Positions 40,564 through 40,581 of a stretch of 40,581 nt of DNA are shown here, in pieces; the first letter of the stretch is position 1, and every line of letters begins with the position of its first letter. Below the pieces are notes generated by a model. It was not told the DNA's origin. It made no database searches and saw only the letters and a program-made list of their open reading frames with translations. The stretch is from contig CAMWXJ010000021.1 of NCBI GenBank assembly GCA_947178215.1, positions 1 through 40,581 on the forward strand, in the 5' to 3' direction. Source of the DNA: an uncultured Porphyromonadaceae bacterium (lineage in GTDB: Bacteria > Bacteroidota > Bacteroidia > Bacteroidales > Muribaculaceae). Both the position numbers and the translations under genes were made by a program.

Positions 40564-40581
40564 CACTCGCTTTTCGGGAAT

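Overview
The window looks like chromosome from a gut-type member of the order Bacteroidales (phylum Bacteroidota), most likely Muribaculaceae or a close relative. The order rests on three things. Almost every recognisable promoter has the Bacteroidota -7 element TAnnTTTG, often with a -33 TTG about 20 bases upstream. Ribosome-binding sites are weak or absent. Several families are typical of the phylum: DUF4270, DUF5606, DUF4091, a short GlgA-like protein, SusA-like neopullulanase and a dnaE-trxA pair. The family-level placement is an inference. No phage, transposon, CRISPR array or plasmid gene was seen. This is core chromosome with small accessory-looking operons.

Left part (1-6.6 kb): a promoter reading off the left edge, tRNA-Ser(UGA) with promoter and terminator, a lipoprotein, an acyltransferase-3 membrane protein with an apparently leaderless mRNA, then a reverse-strand operon DUF5606 - hemerythrin-like - LuxR-type regulator. 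Next come tRNA-Thr(CGU) with its terminator and the pair GlgA-like protein - DUF4270 lipoprotein.

Forward block (6.8-17.1 kb): topA, an RluA-type pseudouridine synthase, a secreted GH13 neopullulanase, a radical SAM protein and a GT4 glycosyltransferase, several overlapping or closely spaced. Then comes a queuosine-precursor transporter (YhhQ family) preceded by a compact preQ1-I-like pseudoknot, a YjjG-type HAD phosphatase and an Fsr-type MFS exporter.

Reverse block (17.1-36.3 kb): an ion-channel protein with the unusual filter TVGCN; a self-contained polysaccharide export operon (Wza-like, then Wzz-like); a DUF4091 glycosidase-like protein; the set PHP phosphoesterase - histidine kinase - Cof-type HAD, starting 17 bases behind the tRNA-Glu(CUC) terminator; dnaA; an operon of alpha/beta hydrolase, membrane-anchored MurF-like ligase and Ddl with a Gly-rich insertion; and dnaE-trxA.

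Right part (36.3-40.6 kb): an ECF sigma factor, a membrane anti-sigma-like protein, a small secreted protein, two outer-membrane beta-barrel proteins and a B3/B4-domain protein, all reverse and probably one operon. The last 50 bases carry a strong forward promoter, probably for an rRNA operon or other stable RNA beyond the edge.

The most interesting items are the preQ1-I-like element in front of the queuosine transporter, the Ddl/MurF-like/hydrolase cell-wall module, and the hemerythrin-like protein with a cysteine-less DUF542 domain coupled to a regulator with a degenerate receiver. All calls come from reading the sequence without database searches.
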